Below, one piece after another: positions 1 to 5,845 of a stretch of 5,845 bases of DNA. The notes under the pieces were generated by a model, which searched no databases, had not been told where the DNA came from, and saw only the letters and a program-made list of their open reading frames with translations. Position 1 is the stretch's first letter, and each line of letters begins with the position of its first letter. Made by a program: the position numbers and the translations under genes. The DNA lies in assembly GCA_007119305.1 (NCBI GenBank), contig SKPY01000471.1, forward strand, positions 1-5,845, written 5' to 3'. Origin of the DNA: Nitriliruptorales bacterium (GTDB lineage Bacteria; Actinomycetota; Nitriliruptoria; Euzebyales; Egibacteraceae).

Positions 1-1
1 C

Positions 2-358
2 ATCGAGGCCGGCCTGCGCGTGTTCGCGGAGCGGGCGCTGCGCGGTCGCCGCCTCGCGTTCGCCCTGCTCGCCGAGCCGGTGGCGCCGAGCGTCGAGGCC
101 GAGCGTCTCACCTACCGGCGCGGCCACCGGGGCGTCTTCGCCGAGCTCGTCGCAGCCGGGGTGCGCGAGCGACAGCTGGCACGCTGCGACCCGCAGGTCG
201 TGGCGGCGGTGCTGACCGGGGCGCTGGCCGAGGCCCTCGTGGGACCGCTCGCCCCGGCGTCGAACGCCCCCGACCACACAGCGCGCGCCGGCATCGTCGA
301 CGAGGTCGTCACCTGCTGCCTCCGCGCGCTGCCCACCCACGGCAAGGAGCTGCCATGA
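2..358 (+). CDS. TetR/AcrR-family transcriptional regulator, C-terminal part (5' truncated by window)
   Basis: The frame is open from the first bases of the window and ends at TGA 356-358, giving 118 residues with the N-terminus missing. The visible part is the all-helical ligand-binding and dimerisation region of a TetR-type repressor. A stretch reading LAFALLAEPVAPSVEAERL near residues 18-36 is followed by a helix beginning TYRRGHRGVFAELV and the segment AAVLTGALAEALVGPL, all typical of actinobacterial TetR C-terminal domains. The DNA-binding helix-turn-helix would lie upstream of the window and cannot be seen. The stop overlaps the start of the next gene (ATGA), so the two genes are co-transcribed and probably translationally coupled. 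TetR proteins usually repress their own operon and release it on binding a small ligand, so the acyl-CoA dehydrogenase-like neighbour suggests an acyl-CoA or related ligand; that is inference. Family assignment rests on the C-terminal pattern alone. Confidence 0.8.
   Translation: MEAGLRVFAERALRGRRLAFALLAEPVAPSVEAERLTYRRGHRGVFAELVAAGVRERQLARCDPQVVAAVLTGALAEALVGPLAPASNAPDHTARAGIVDEVVTCCLRALPTHGKELP
344..349 (+). promoter_or_regulatory. Shine-Dalgarno site of the aidB-like gene
   Basis: AAGGAG lies inside the last codons of the TetR gene, five bases before the ATG at 355. It is a near-perfect anti-16S match and supports this ATG as the true start despite the overlap with the upstream stop codon. 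Confidence 0.8.
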
Positions 359-1992
359 CGCACGCGGTGATCAACCAGCCGCCGCCCCGCGAGGGGCACA
401 ACGTGTTCGAGGAGGACGTCGCGCTGATCGAGGCCGTGCAACGCGAAGGGGCGGCGTGGGCCCTCGCGGACCTCCGCGCGCTCGGTGACCTCGCCGGCGC
501 CGAGGTCTGGCTCCAGCGCGGGCGGGCTGCCAACGAGGCGCCGCCACAGCTGCGCACGCACGACCGCTACGGCCACCGCATCGACGAGGTGACGTACCAC
601 CCCGCCTACCACGACCTCATGAGCGCCGCGGCCGCGCACGGCCTCCACGCCGCGCCGTGGCGCGACGACGCACCGCCCGGGGCGCACGTCGCTCGGGCGG
701 CCAAGTTCCTGGTGTGGAGCCGCGTCGATGCGGGCCACCTGTGCCCGATGTCGATGACGTATGCGGTGCTGCCGAGTCTCGCGCACCAGCCCGACCTGGC
801 GGCGCAATGGCGGCCGCGGGTCACCAGCCCGGTCTACGATCCGGCGTTCCGCCCGGCCGGGGAGAAGGCCGGCGCCACCTTCGGCATGGCGATGACCGAG
901 AAGCAGGGCGGGTCCGACGTGCGCTCCAACAGCACCCGTGCGCTGGCCGTGGACGGCGGTGGCCCGGGGACGCGCTACCGGCTGACCGGCCACAAGTGGT
1001 TCTGCTCGGCGCCCATGAGCGACGCGTTCCTTGTGCTCGCGCAGGCCGACGGTGGGCTGTCGTGCTTCCTCCTGCCCCGGTGGCTGCCGGACGGCACCCG
1101 CAACGTCTTCCGGCTGCAGCGCCTCAAGGACAAGCTCGGCGACCGCTCCAACGCCTCGAGTGAGGTGGAGTTCGCCGACACCGACGCGTGGCTCGTCGGC
1201 GAGGAGGGACGGGGGGTGCGCACGATCATCGAGATGGTCGGCCACACCCGGCTCGACTGTGCGGTGGGCGCTGCTGCGAGCATGCGCCATGGGCTCGCGG
1301 AGGCAGCCTGGCACGCCGCGCACCGCAGCGCGTTCGGGGCCCGCCTGGCCGAGCAGCCGCTCATGCGCGCCGTGCTCGCCGACCTCGCGCTCGAGAGCGA
1401 GGCCGCCACGGCGCTGGCCCTGCGGCTGGCTCGGGCGTTCGACAGCGCCACGAGCGACGTGCACGAGGCCGGCCTGCGCCGGCTCGCGATGCCCGTCGCG
1501 AAGTACTGGCTGTGCAAGCGCGCGCCGACGCACGTCGCGGAGGCGCTGGAGTGCCTCGGCGGGGCCGGCTTCGTGGAGGAGTCCGACCTGCCCCGCATGT
1601 TCCGCCAGAGCCCGCTGAACGGGATCTGGGAAGGCTCGGGCAACGTCCAGTGCCTCGACGTGCTGCGGGCGATGGCCAAGTCGCCGGACGCCGTGGAGGC
1701 GTTCGCGGCTGAGATCGCAGCCTCCGCTGGCGGTGACCGGCGCCTCGACGAGGCGGCGGAGACGCTCCGCAAGGACCTGGCCGAGGTGCGCGAGGCGACG
1801 GCCCGCCGGGTCGTGGAGCGCATGGCGGTCGTCCTCCAGGCGGCGCTGCTGGTGCGCCACGGCGACCCGGTCGTGGCCGACGCCTTCTGCGCGACGCGCC
1901 TCGCCGGCGACCACGGCACGGCGTTCGGCACGCTGCCCGACGCCGTCGACACGCAGCCGATCCTCGCACGCGCCCTGCCGGCACTGGCCTGA
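355..1992 (+). CDS. aidB: AidB-type acyl-CoA dehydrogenase family flavoprotein
   Basis: The 545-residue product matches E. coli AidB (541 aa, recalled from memory) along its whole length. In order: an N-terminal VINQPPP segment followed by EAVQREGA, the flavin motif MTEKQGGSD at 180-188, then HKWFCSAP, LKDKLGDRSNASSEVEF, and the IWEGSGN motif at 424-430. E426 in that motif is the usual acyl-CoA dehydrogenase catalytic base. The region after about residue 445 is the extra C-terminal domain, which binds DNA in E. coli AidB; here it is Arg-rich in part (RKDLAEVREATARRVVERM) but more diverged. In E. coli, AidB is an FAD protein of the Ada adaptive response to alkylation, binds DNA, and has weak isovaleryl-CoA dehydrogenase activity. 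Here no ada or alkA is visible. The start overlaps the TetR gene, pointing to a different regulator. Family membership is very sure; a DNA-protective rather than acyl-CoA metabolic role is less so. Confidence 0.93.
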   Translation: MTHAVINQPPPREGHNVFEEDVALIEAVQREGAAWALADLRALGDLAGAEVWLQRGRAANEAPPQLRTHDRYGHRIDEVTYHPAYHDLMSAAAAHGLHAAPWRDDAPPGAHVARAAKFLVWSRVDAGHLCPMSMTYAVLPSLAHQPDLAAQWRPRVTSPVYDPAFRPAGEKAGATFGMAMTEKQGGSDVRSNSTRALAVDGGGPGTRYRLTGHKWFCSAPMSDAFLVLAQADGGLSCFLLPRWLPDGTRNVFRLQRLKDKLGDRSNASSEVEFADTDAWLVGEEGRGVRTIIEMVGHTRLDCAVGAAASMRHGLAEAAWHAAHRSAFGARLAEQPLMRAVLADLALESEAATALALRLARAFDSATSDVHEAGLRRLAMPVAKYWLCKRAPTHVAEALECLGGAGFVEESDLPRMFRQSPLNGIWEGSGNVQCLDVLRAMAKSPDAVEAFAAEIAASAGGDRRLDEAAETLRKDLAEVREATARRVVERMAVVLQAALLVRHGDPVVADAFCATRLAGDHGTAFGTLPDAVDTQPILARALPALA

Positions 1993-2009
1993 AGGGACCA
2001 CCGCCTCGG

Positions 2010-2037
2010 GGCCCGACGGCGTGGGGCCTGTCGGGTC
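2010..2037 (+). terminator. GC-rich hairpin downstream of aidB (possible terminator or operator)
   Basis: The arms 2010-2019 and 2028-2037 pair over ten base pairs, two of them G-U, around an eight-base loop; the core is CCCGAC/GTCGGG. The hairpin begins 17 bases after the aidB stop, as a terminator would. No T-tract follows, which is common for terminators proposed in high-GC actinobacteria but weakens the call. The right arm lies just upstream of a -10-like motif, so a role as a repressor-binding dyad is an alternative. Confidence 0.4.
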
Positions 2038-2051
2038 GTGCGCGCGCGCCG

Positions 2052-2057
2052 TAGGCT
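2052..2057 (+). promoter_or_regulatory. Putative -10 element (TAGGCT) of the ThDP enzyme operon
   Basis: TAGGCT, in the context CCGTAGGCTCTC, fits the TANNNT -10 pattern frequent in actinobacterial promoters. Transcription would begin near 2064, leaving a leader of about 50 bases before the GTG at 2113. No convincing -35 hexamer is present at 16-18 bases upstream (the 17-base position reads TGTCGG), so the call rests on the -10 match and its placement in the only intergenic gap. Confidence 0.4.
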
Positions 2058-2098
2058 CTCCCCGGGCACGTCGGGCGACTCGTCGAGGAGCGAGCGAC

Positions 2099-2105
2099 AG
2101 GGGAG
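2099..2105 (+). promoter_or_regulatory. Shine-Dalgarno site deciding the GTG start of the ThDP enzyme
   Basis: AGGGGAG ends seven bases before the GTG at 2113. It selects this start over an in-frame GTG at 2038, which has no comparable site and would lie upstream of the likely transcription start. Confidence 0.7.
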
Positions 2106-2112
2106 CGCAGCG

Positions 2113-3912
2113 GTGGTCAAGCAGGAGGTCGCATCCGGCGGCGGGCTCGTCGCGCGCCAGCTCGCCGCCGAAGGGGTCAGTCGCGTCTTCGGCATCATCG
2201 ACGGCACGTACTACGGGCTCTACCGCAGTCTGCCCGAGCACGGCATCGAGCTCGTCTCCCCGCGGCACGAGACGACCGCGGCGCACATGGCCGGCGCGTA
2301 CGCGCGCCTGACCGGCCAGCTCGGGGTCTGCATCGCGAGCAACGGCCCCGGCGTGGCGAACGTGCTCCCGGGTGTTGCCGTCGAGCAGGCGGAGGGCAAC
2401 CGCGTGCTGCTTGTCACGAGCTCACGCCGCACCGGGATCGCCTACCCCGACCGCGGCGGCACCTACCAGTGCTTCGACCAGGTCGGCGCGACGGCCGCGA
2501 TGGCGAAGTGGAGCGTGCACGTGCCCGACCGGGCCCGGCTGCTCGAGCTGCTCCGCCGGGCCCTGCGCTGCGTCCACACCGGGCGGCCCGGCGTCGTCCA
2601 CCTCGACGTCCCCGAGGACATCCTCAACGGGGACGGCCCGATCGACCCACGCGAGCACTGGGCACCCGAGCGCTCGCGCCGGCGCGCACCGCTTGCGCCC
2701 GACCCCGGCGAGGTCGACGCGGCCGCCGCCATGCTCTGCGCGGCCCGCCGGCCGCTCATCCACGCGGGCAGCGGGGTCGTGCACGCCCTCGCCTACGACG
2801 AGCTCGCGCGCGTCGCGAGGCTCGCCATGGCGCCGGTGACGACGAGCTGGGGCGCTCGCGGCGCGCTGGCGGAGCCGTCCGCGCACGCGATCCCGATGAT
2901 CCACACCGAGCTCGTCGATGACGTGCGCAACGACGCCGACGTGGTGCTCACGGTCGGCTCGCGCCTCGGCGAGACCGACTGGTGGGGCAAGCCGCCCAAC
3001 TGGGCTCCCGCGTCCGAGCAGCGGATGATCCAGGTCGACGTCGATCCCGAGCGCCTCGGGGCGAACAAGCCCGTCGACCTCGCGCTCGTCGGCGACGCCC
3101 GCCGGTTCCTCGCCGCGCTGGGTGACGCGCTCGAGGAGCGTGCCGGCAGCGTGGACCTGGACGGGCGGCGAGCCCGGCTGGCGGCCTACGTGGAGGAGCG
3201 CCGGCGCGACCGCGCCAAGCTCGACCGCAGGCTGCGCAAGGCCGGGGCGCCGGTGCACCCGGCGCGGGTGCCGGTGGCCTGCCAGCAGACGTTCCCCCGG
3301 GACACCGTCTGGGTGTTCGACGGCGGCAACACGGCGGTGTGGGCGAACTTCTTCCACCAGGTGCGCGTGCCCGGGGCCCTGCTCGGCACCTTCAAGTTCG
3401 GCATGCTCGGTGCGGGGGTCGGTCAGGCGCTCGGCGCGCAGGTGGCCTGCCCGGGCCGGCGGGTCGTGTGCATCACCGGTGACGGCGCGCTGGGCATGCA
3501 CCCCCAGGAGGTCGAGACGGCCGTCCGCCATGGCCTGCCGATCGTCTACGTCGTGCTGTGCGACGGCCAGTGGGGCATGGTGAAGATGAGCCAGCAGATC
3601 GCGACCGCGCCGCTGCGCACCGTGGCCCGCAAGGTCGTCGCGAACCGGCCCCTGCCCGCCGACGAGCTCGTCTACGCCGACTTCGCCGAGACCCGCTTCG
3701 ATCGGCTGGCGCAGGCCCTTGGCGCCCACGGCGAGCGGGTGGGACACAGCGACGAGCTCCGGCCTGCGCTTGCGCGGGCTCGTGACGCCGGTGCGCCGGC
3801 GATCGTCCACGTCGACGTCGATCCCAACGAGCACATGTGGGCGCCGCGCCTGCAGGTGTTCAAGAAGCTCCACGAGGAGCCTTCCGGCGAGCCGCGCGGA
3901 CGGCAGCGATGA
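2113..3912 (+). CDS. Thiamine-diphosphate-dependent enzyme, acetolactate synthase/2-oxoacid decarboxylase superfamily
   Basis: The 599-residue product shows the three-domain layout of the superfamily: an N-terminal pyrimidine-binding domain (about 5-175), a central domain (about 197-330) and a C-terminal pyrophosphate-binding domain (about 382-565). E53, in PRHETTAAHMAGAYAR, is the conserved Glu that activates the ThDP cofactor. ASNGPGVANVLPGV follows as in acetolactate synthases. The metal/diphosphate motif starts at G456-D457-G458 and ends at C483-D484; D484 is 27 residues after D457, where the family normally has the second Asn of an NN pair. The residues after it, GQWGMVKMSQQ, resemble acetolactate synthases. 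The GIIDG at 27-31 also departs from the usual G-x-PG. Such enzymes decarboxylate or ligate 2-oxo acids in the cytoplasm; the substrate here is unknown. The stop overlaps the start of a transporter gene. The GTG start is set by the Shine-Dalgarno site and by the family's N-terminus. Generic databases may call it acetolactate synthase, but no regulatory-subunit gene or ilvC is adjacent. Confidence 0.9.
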   Translation: MVKQEVASGGGLVARQLAAEGVSRVFGIIDGTYYGLYRSLPEHGIELVSPRHETTAAHMAGAYARLTGQLGVCIASNGPGVANVLPGVAVEQAEGNRVLLVTSSRRTGIAYPDRGGTYQCFDQVGATAAMAKWSVHVPDRARLLELLRRALRCVHTGRPGVVHLDVPEDILNGDGPIDPREHWAPERSRRRAPLAPDPGEVDAAAAMLCAARRPLIHAGSGVVHALAYDELARVARLAMAPVTTSWGARGALAEPSAHAIPMIHTELVDDVRNDADVVLTVGSRLGETDWWGKPPNWAPASEQRMIQVDVDPERLGANKPVDLALVGDARRFLAALGDALEERAGSVDLDGRRARLAAYVEERRRDRAKLDRRLRKAGAPVHPARVPVACQQTFPRDTVWVFDGGNTAVWANFFHQVRVPGALLGTFKFGMLGAGVGQALGAQVACPGRRVVCITGDGALGMHPQEVETAVRHGLPIVYVVLCDGQWGMVKMSQQIATAPLRTVARKVVANRPLPADELVYADFAETRFDRLAQALGAHGERVGHSDELRPALARARDAGAPAIVHVDVDPNEHMWAPRLQVFKKLHEEPSGEPRGRQR

Positions 3913-4898
3913 GCATGGCGGGCGGGGCGCTCGGCCTCGCCCTCGTCGAGCGCGTGTCGGCCCCGCTGGTGCTCGCTCAGGCCGACGTCGACGAGCTGCG
4001 GCTGAACTTCGACGAGTCGAGCGTCCTGCTGCTCAACGTGATCCTCGCGCTCATCATGTTCGGGGTGGCGCTCGACATCCGCGTCGAGGACTTCCGGCAG
4101 GCCCTGAAGACCCCACGCGGCCCGGCGATCGGCCTCGTGGCGCAGTTCCTGCTGCTGCCCGCCGGCACGTTCGCGCTCACCCGCATCCTCGATCCGCATC
4201 CGTCGATCGCCCTCGGCATGATCCTCGTCGCGAGCTGCCCTGGCGGGAACATGTCCAACTTCATCACCCACGTCGCGTCGGGCAACACCGTGCTGTCGAT
4301 CGGTATGACCGCGATCTCGACGAGCGCGGCGGTGGTCATGACGCCGCTGAACCTCGCCTTCTGGGGGTCCCTGCACCCCGACACCGCCGCGCTGCTGCGG
4401 GAGGTGGCGGTGAACCCGGCGCAGATGTTCATCACGATCGGGCTGCTGCTCGGCGTGCCGGTGGCGCTCGGTGCGTTCACGCAGTGGCGCAAGCCGGCGC
4501 TGGCCCGCAAGCTGCGGACCCCGATGCGCCGGGGCGCGGTCGGCGTGTTCATCGTCTTCCTCGTGGTCGCGCTCGCGGCGAACTTCGAGTACTTCCTGGA
4601 ATATGTCGGGCTGGTAGTCTTCGCCGTGTTCCTGCACAACGCGTTCGCGCTCGCGGCCGGCTACACCTCGGCGCGCGCCCTGCGCCTGCCCCGCCGCGAC
4701 GCGCGCGCCATCTCGATCGAGGTGGGCATCCAGAACTCCGCCCTGGGCCTCGCGCTGATCTTCGCGTTCTTCGGCGGCCTCGGCGGCATGGCGCTCGTGG
4801 CCGCCTGGTGGGGGATCTGGCACATCATCGCCGGTCTGTCGCTCGCGTGGCTGTGGGCGCGCCGGCCCACCGCGCCCGCCGTCGTCGGCGTGTCGTGA
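3909..4898 (+). CDS. Bile acid:sodium symporter (BASS) family organic anion transporter
   Basis: The 329-residue product is a very hydrophobic inner-membrane protein with about nine or ten predicted membrane segments, the family's usual size. The BASS sodium-site residues are all visible when aligned by eye with the bacterial ASBT homologue: Q79 in VAQFLLLP, S116-N117 after the PGGNM segment, S130 and T134 in VLSIGMT, and E271 with Q275-N276 in EVGIQNSALG. The spacing matches that homologue with a constant offset of two over residues 79-134. This supports a working Na+-coupled carrier. Known family substrates include bile acids, pantothenate or pantoate, pyruvate and other 2-oxo acids; the one here cannot be read from sequence. 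The ATG at 3909 overlaps the upstream stop (ATGA). There is no strong Shine-Dalgarno sequence, so translation probably depends on coupling. A second in-frame ATG at 3915 is possible. Its place between a ThDP enzyme and an SDR suggests it imports their substrate. Confidence 0.93.
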   Translation: MSMAGGALGLALVERVSAPLVLAQADVDELRLNFDESSVLLLNVILALIMFGVALDIRVEDFRQALKTPRGPAIGLVAQFLLLPAGTFALTRILDPHPSIALGMILVASCPGGNMSNFITHVASGNTVLSIGMTAISTSAAVVMTPLNLAFWGSLHPDTAALLREVAVNPAQMFITIGLLLGVPVALGAFTQWRKPALARKLRTPMRRGAVGVFIVFLVVALAANFEYFLEYVGLVVFAVFLHNAFALAAGYTSARALRLPRRDARAISIEVGIQNSALGLALIFAFFGGLGGMALVAAWWGIWHIIAGLSLAWLWARRPTAPAVVGVS

Positions 4899-5845
4899 GC
4901 GCCCCACCCGCCGCCGCGACCGTCTGCGTCACCGGGGGCGCGGGCTACCTGGGCGGGCTCGTCCTGAGCGCGCTGCACCGGCGGGGCGCGACTGGCCTGC
5001 TGTCCATCGACGTGCGCACCCCCGACCGACTGCCCGCCGGTGTCGAGCACGTCAGCCTCGACGTCCGTGAGCCCGGCCTCGCCGGGCTGCTGCGCGCCCG
5101 GGGCGTGGGCGCGGTCGTGCACCTCGCCGCGGTCGTGTCGCCCCCGCCGGGGATGGCTGCGACGACGCTGCACGACATCGACGTGGGCGGCACCCGCCGG
5201 GTTCTGCAGGCGTGCCTCGACGCGGGCGTGGGCCACCTGACCGTGACCTCGAGCGGCGCTGCCTACGGCTACGAGGCCACCAACGACGGGGCCTGGCTGG
5301 ACGAGCACGCGCCGCTTGCCGGGCGCCGTTCCCCCTTCGCCTACGCCCGCCACAAGGCAGAGGTCGAGGCGCTGCTCGCCGGCGCGCGGGCCGAGCACCC
5401 CGAGCTCGCCCAGCTCGTGCTGCGACCCGGCACGATCCTCGGCCCGGCGACGGCGAACCAGATCACCGCCCTGTTCGACGCGCCGGTGGTGCTCGGCATC
5501 GCGGGCGCCGCGAGCCCATGGGTGTTCGCGTGGGACGCCGACGTCGCGGAGGTCGTCGCCACGGGCGTGCTCGAGCAGCGCACCGGCGTCTACAACGTCG
5601 CGGGCGCAGGCGCGGTCGCGATGCGCGACATCGCCGCCGCGCAGGGCAAGCCCTACCTGCCCCTGCCCGCCGGCCTCGTCCGCGGGGCGCTGGCGCTCGC
5701 CGCCCGCACGCGACGTGTCCCCTACGGGCCGGAGCAGGTGGACTTCCTGCGGCACCGGCCCGTGCTCGACGCGGAGCGGCTGCGCCGTGACTTCCCAGGG
5801 CTGCCCCGCCGCGACTCGCGCGCGGCGCTGCTTGCCTACCTCGCC
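4895..5845 (+). CDS. NAD-dependent epimerase/dehydratase family protein (extended SDR), 3' truncated by window
   Basis: The frame runs open from GTG 4895 to the end of the window, giving 317 codons with no stop. The N-terminal Rossmann motif TGGAGYLG lies at 13-20, and an Asp at the end of the second strand (SIDVR) favours NAD over NADP. VVHLAAVVSPP follows, then the active-site Ser S120 in TSSGAAYGY and the Tyr-Lys pair Y150-x3-K154 in YARHK, so the catalytic triad of an extended SDR is intact. LRPGTILGP and, later, the TGVYNVAG segment are typical of UDP-sugar epimerase-like proteins. Family members act on nucleotide sugars, sterols or other alcohols and ketones in the cytoplasm; the substrate here is unknown. 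The GTG overlaps the transporter stop (GTGA), with no clear Shine-Dalgarno sequence, so it is likely coupled to the two genes upstream. The length already reached is close to that of a complete SDR, so only a short C-terminus should be missing. Confidence 0.9.
   Translation, partial: MSAPPAAATVCVTGGAGYLGGLVLSALHRRGATGLLSIDVRTPDRLPAGVEHVSLDVREPGLAGLLRARGVGAVVHLAAVVSPPPGMAATTLHDIDVGGTRRVLQACLDAGVGHLTVTSSGAAYGYEATNDGAWLDEHAPLAGRRSPFAYARHKAEVEALLAGARAEHPELAQLVLRPGTILGPATANQITALFDAPVVLGIAGAASPWVFAWDADVAEVVATGVLEQRTGVYNVAGAGAVAMRDIAAAQGKPYLPLPAGLVRGALALAARTRRVPYGPEQVDFLRHRPVLDAERLRRDFPGLPRRDSRAALLAYLA

Noticed and set aside
2038..2112. An upstream GTG at 2038 as start of the ThDP enzyme
   Set aside because: It would add 25 Arg/Ser-rich residues not typical of the family, has no Shine-Dalgarno site, and lies upstream of the predicted transcription start.
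112..2286. A 724-residue open frame on the minus strand across aidB
   Set aside because: It lies antisense to a strongly supported gene. Its protein is low-complexity (Arg, Ala, Gly, His) with no recognisable motif, and long antisense frames are expected where third positions are almost all G or C.
2422..3873. A 483-residue minus-strand frame opposite the ThDP enzyme gene
   Set aside because: It is antisense to a gene with clear catalytic motifs and has a biased composition with no domain I recognise.
2113..3912. Naming the ThDP enzyme as the biosynthetic acetolactate synthase IlvB
   Set aside because: No regulatory-subunit gene or ilvC follows, the metal motif is Cys-Asp rather than Asn-Asn, and the neighbours are a transporter and an SDR.
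3672..4907. A 411-residue minus-strand frame opposite the transporter
   Set aside because: Its product is a highly charged sequence rich in Arg, Glu and His, the expected complement of a membrane-protein gene; no family features are seen.
4661..5755. A 364-residue minus-strand frame opposite the transporter and SDR genes
   Set aside because: It crosses the junction of two well-supported genes in antisense and has a biased composition with no motifs.
5212..5790. A 192-residue plus-strand frame inside the SDR gene
   Set aside because: It is a frame-shifted shadow: an Arg/Ala/Gly-rich product, whereas the overlapping SDR frame carries an intact catalytic triad.

Overview
The window is strongly GC-rich (by eye above 70%), with G/C at nearly all third codon positions, ATGA/GTGA gene overlaps and a TANNNT-type -10 motif. 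This fits a high-GC actinobacterium (Actinomycetota). The lineage cannot be fixed further from the sequence alone. All real genes lie on the + strand and packing is dense: the only clear intergenic gap is 1993-2112.

Region 1 (1-1992): the C-terminal part of a TetR-family repressor overlaps by ATGA with a full-length AidB-type acyl-CoA dehydrogenase (545 aa). The AidB call is strong. It has the family's length, FAD/acyl-CoA dehydrogenase motifs, catalytic Glu and C-terminal extension. The tight pairing suggests control by the TetR protein rather than by Ada, as in E. coli.

Region 2 (1993-2112): a 120-bp gap holds a GC-rich hairpin, a TAGGCT -10-like motif, short GTCG/CGAC palindromes and a good Shine-Dalgarno sequence. 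It looks like the end of one transcription unit and the start of another.

Region 3 (2113-5845): three genes are joined by start/stop overlaps. They encode a thiamine-diphosphate (ThDP) enzyme of the acetolactate synthase/2-oxoacid decarboxylase superfamily, a sodium-dependent BASS-family organic anion transporter, and an extended SDR (NAD-dependent epimerase/dehydratase type) cut by the window end. A reasonable inference is a small-molecule pathway: uptake of an organic (perhaps 2-oxo) acid, ThDP-dependent C-C bond chemistry on it, and NAD-dependent conversion of the product. The substrate is unknown. The ThDP enzyme departs from the superfamily's usual motifs (Cys-Asp in place of Asn-Asn at the metal site; GIIDG near the N-terminus), so it is probably not a housekeeping acetolactate synthase. 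This cassette is the most interesting part of the window. No RNA genes, mobile elements, CRISPR arrays or large repeats were seen.
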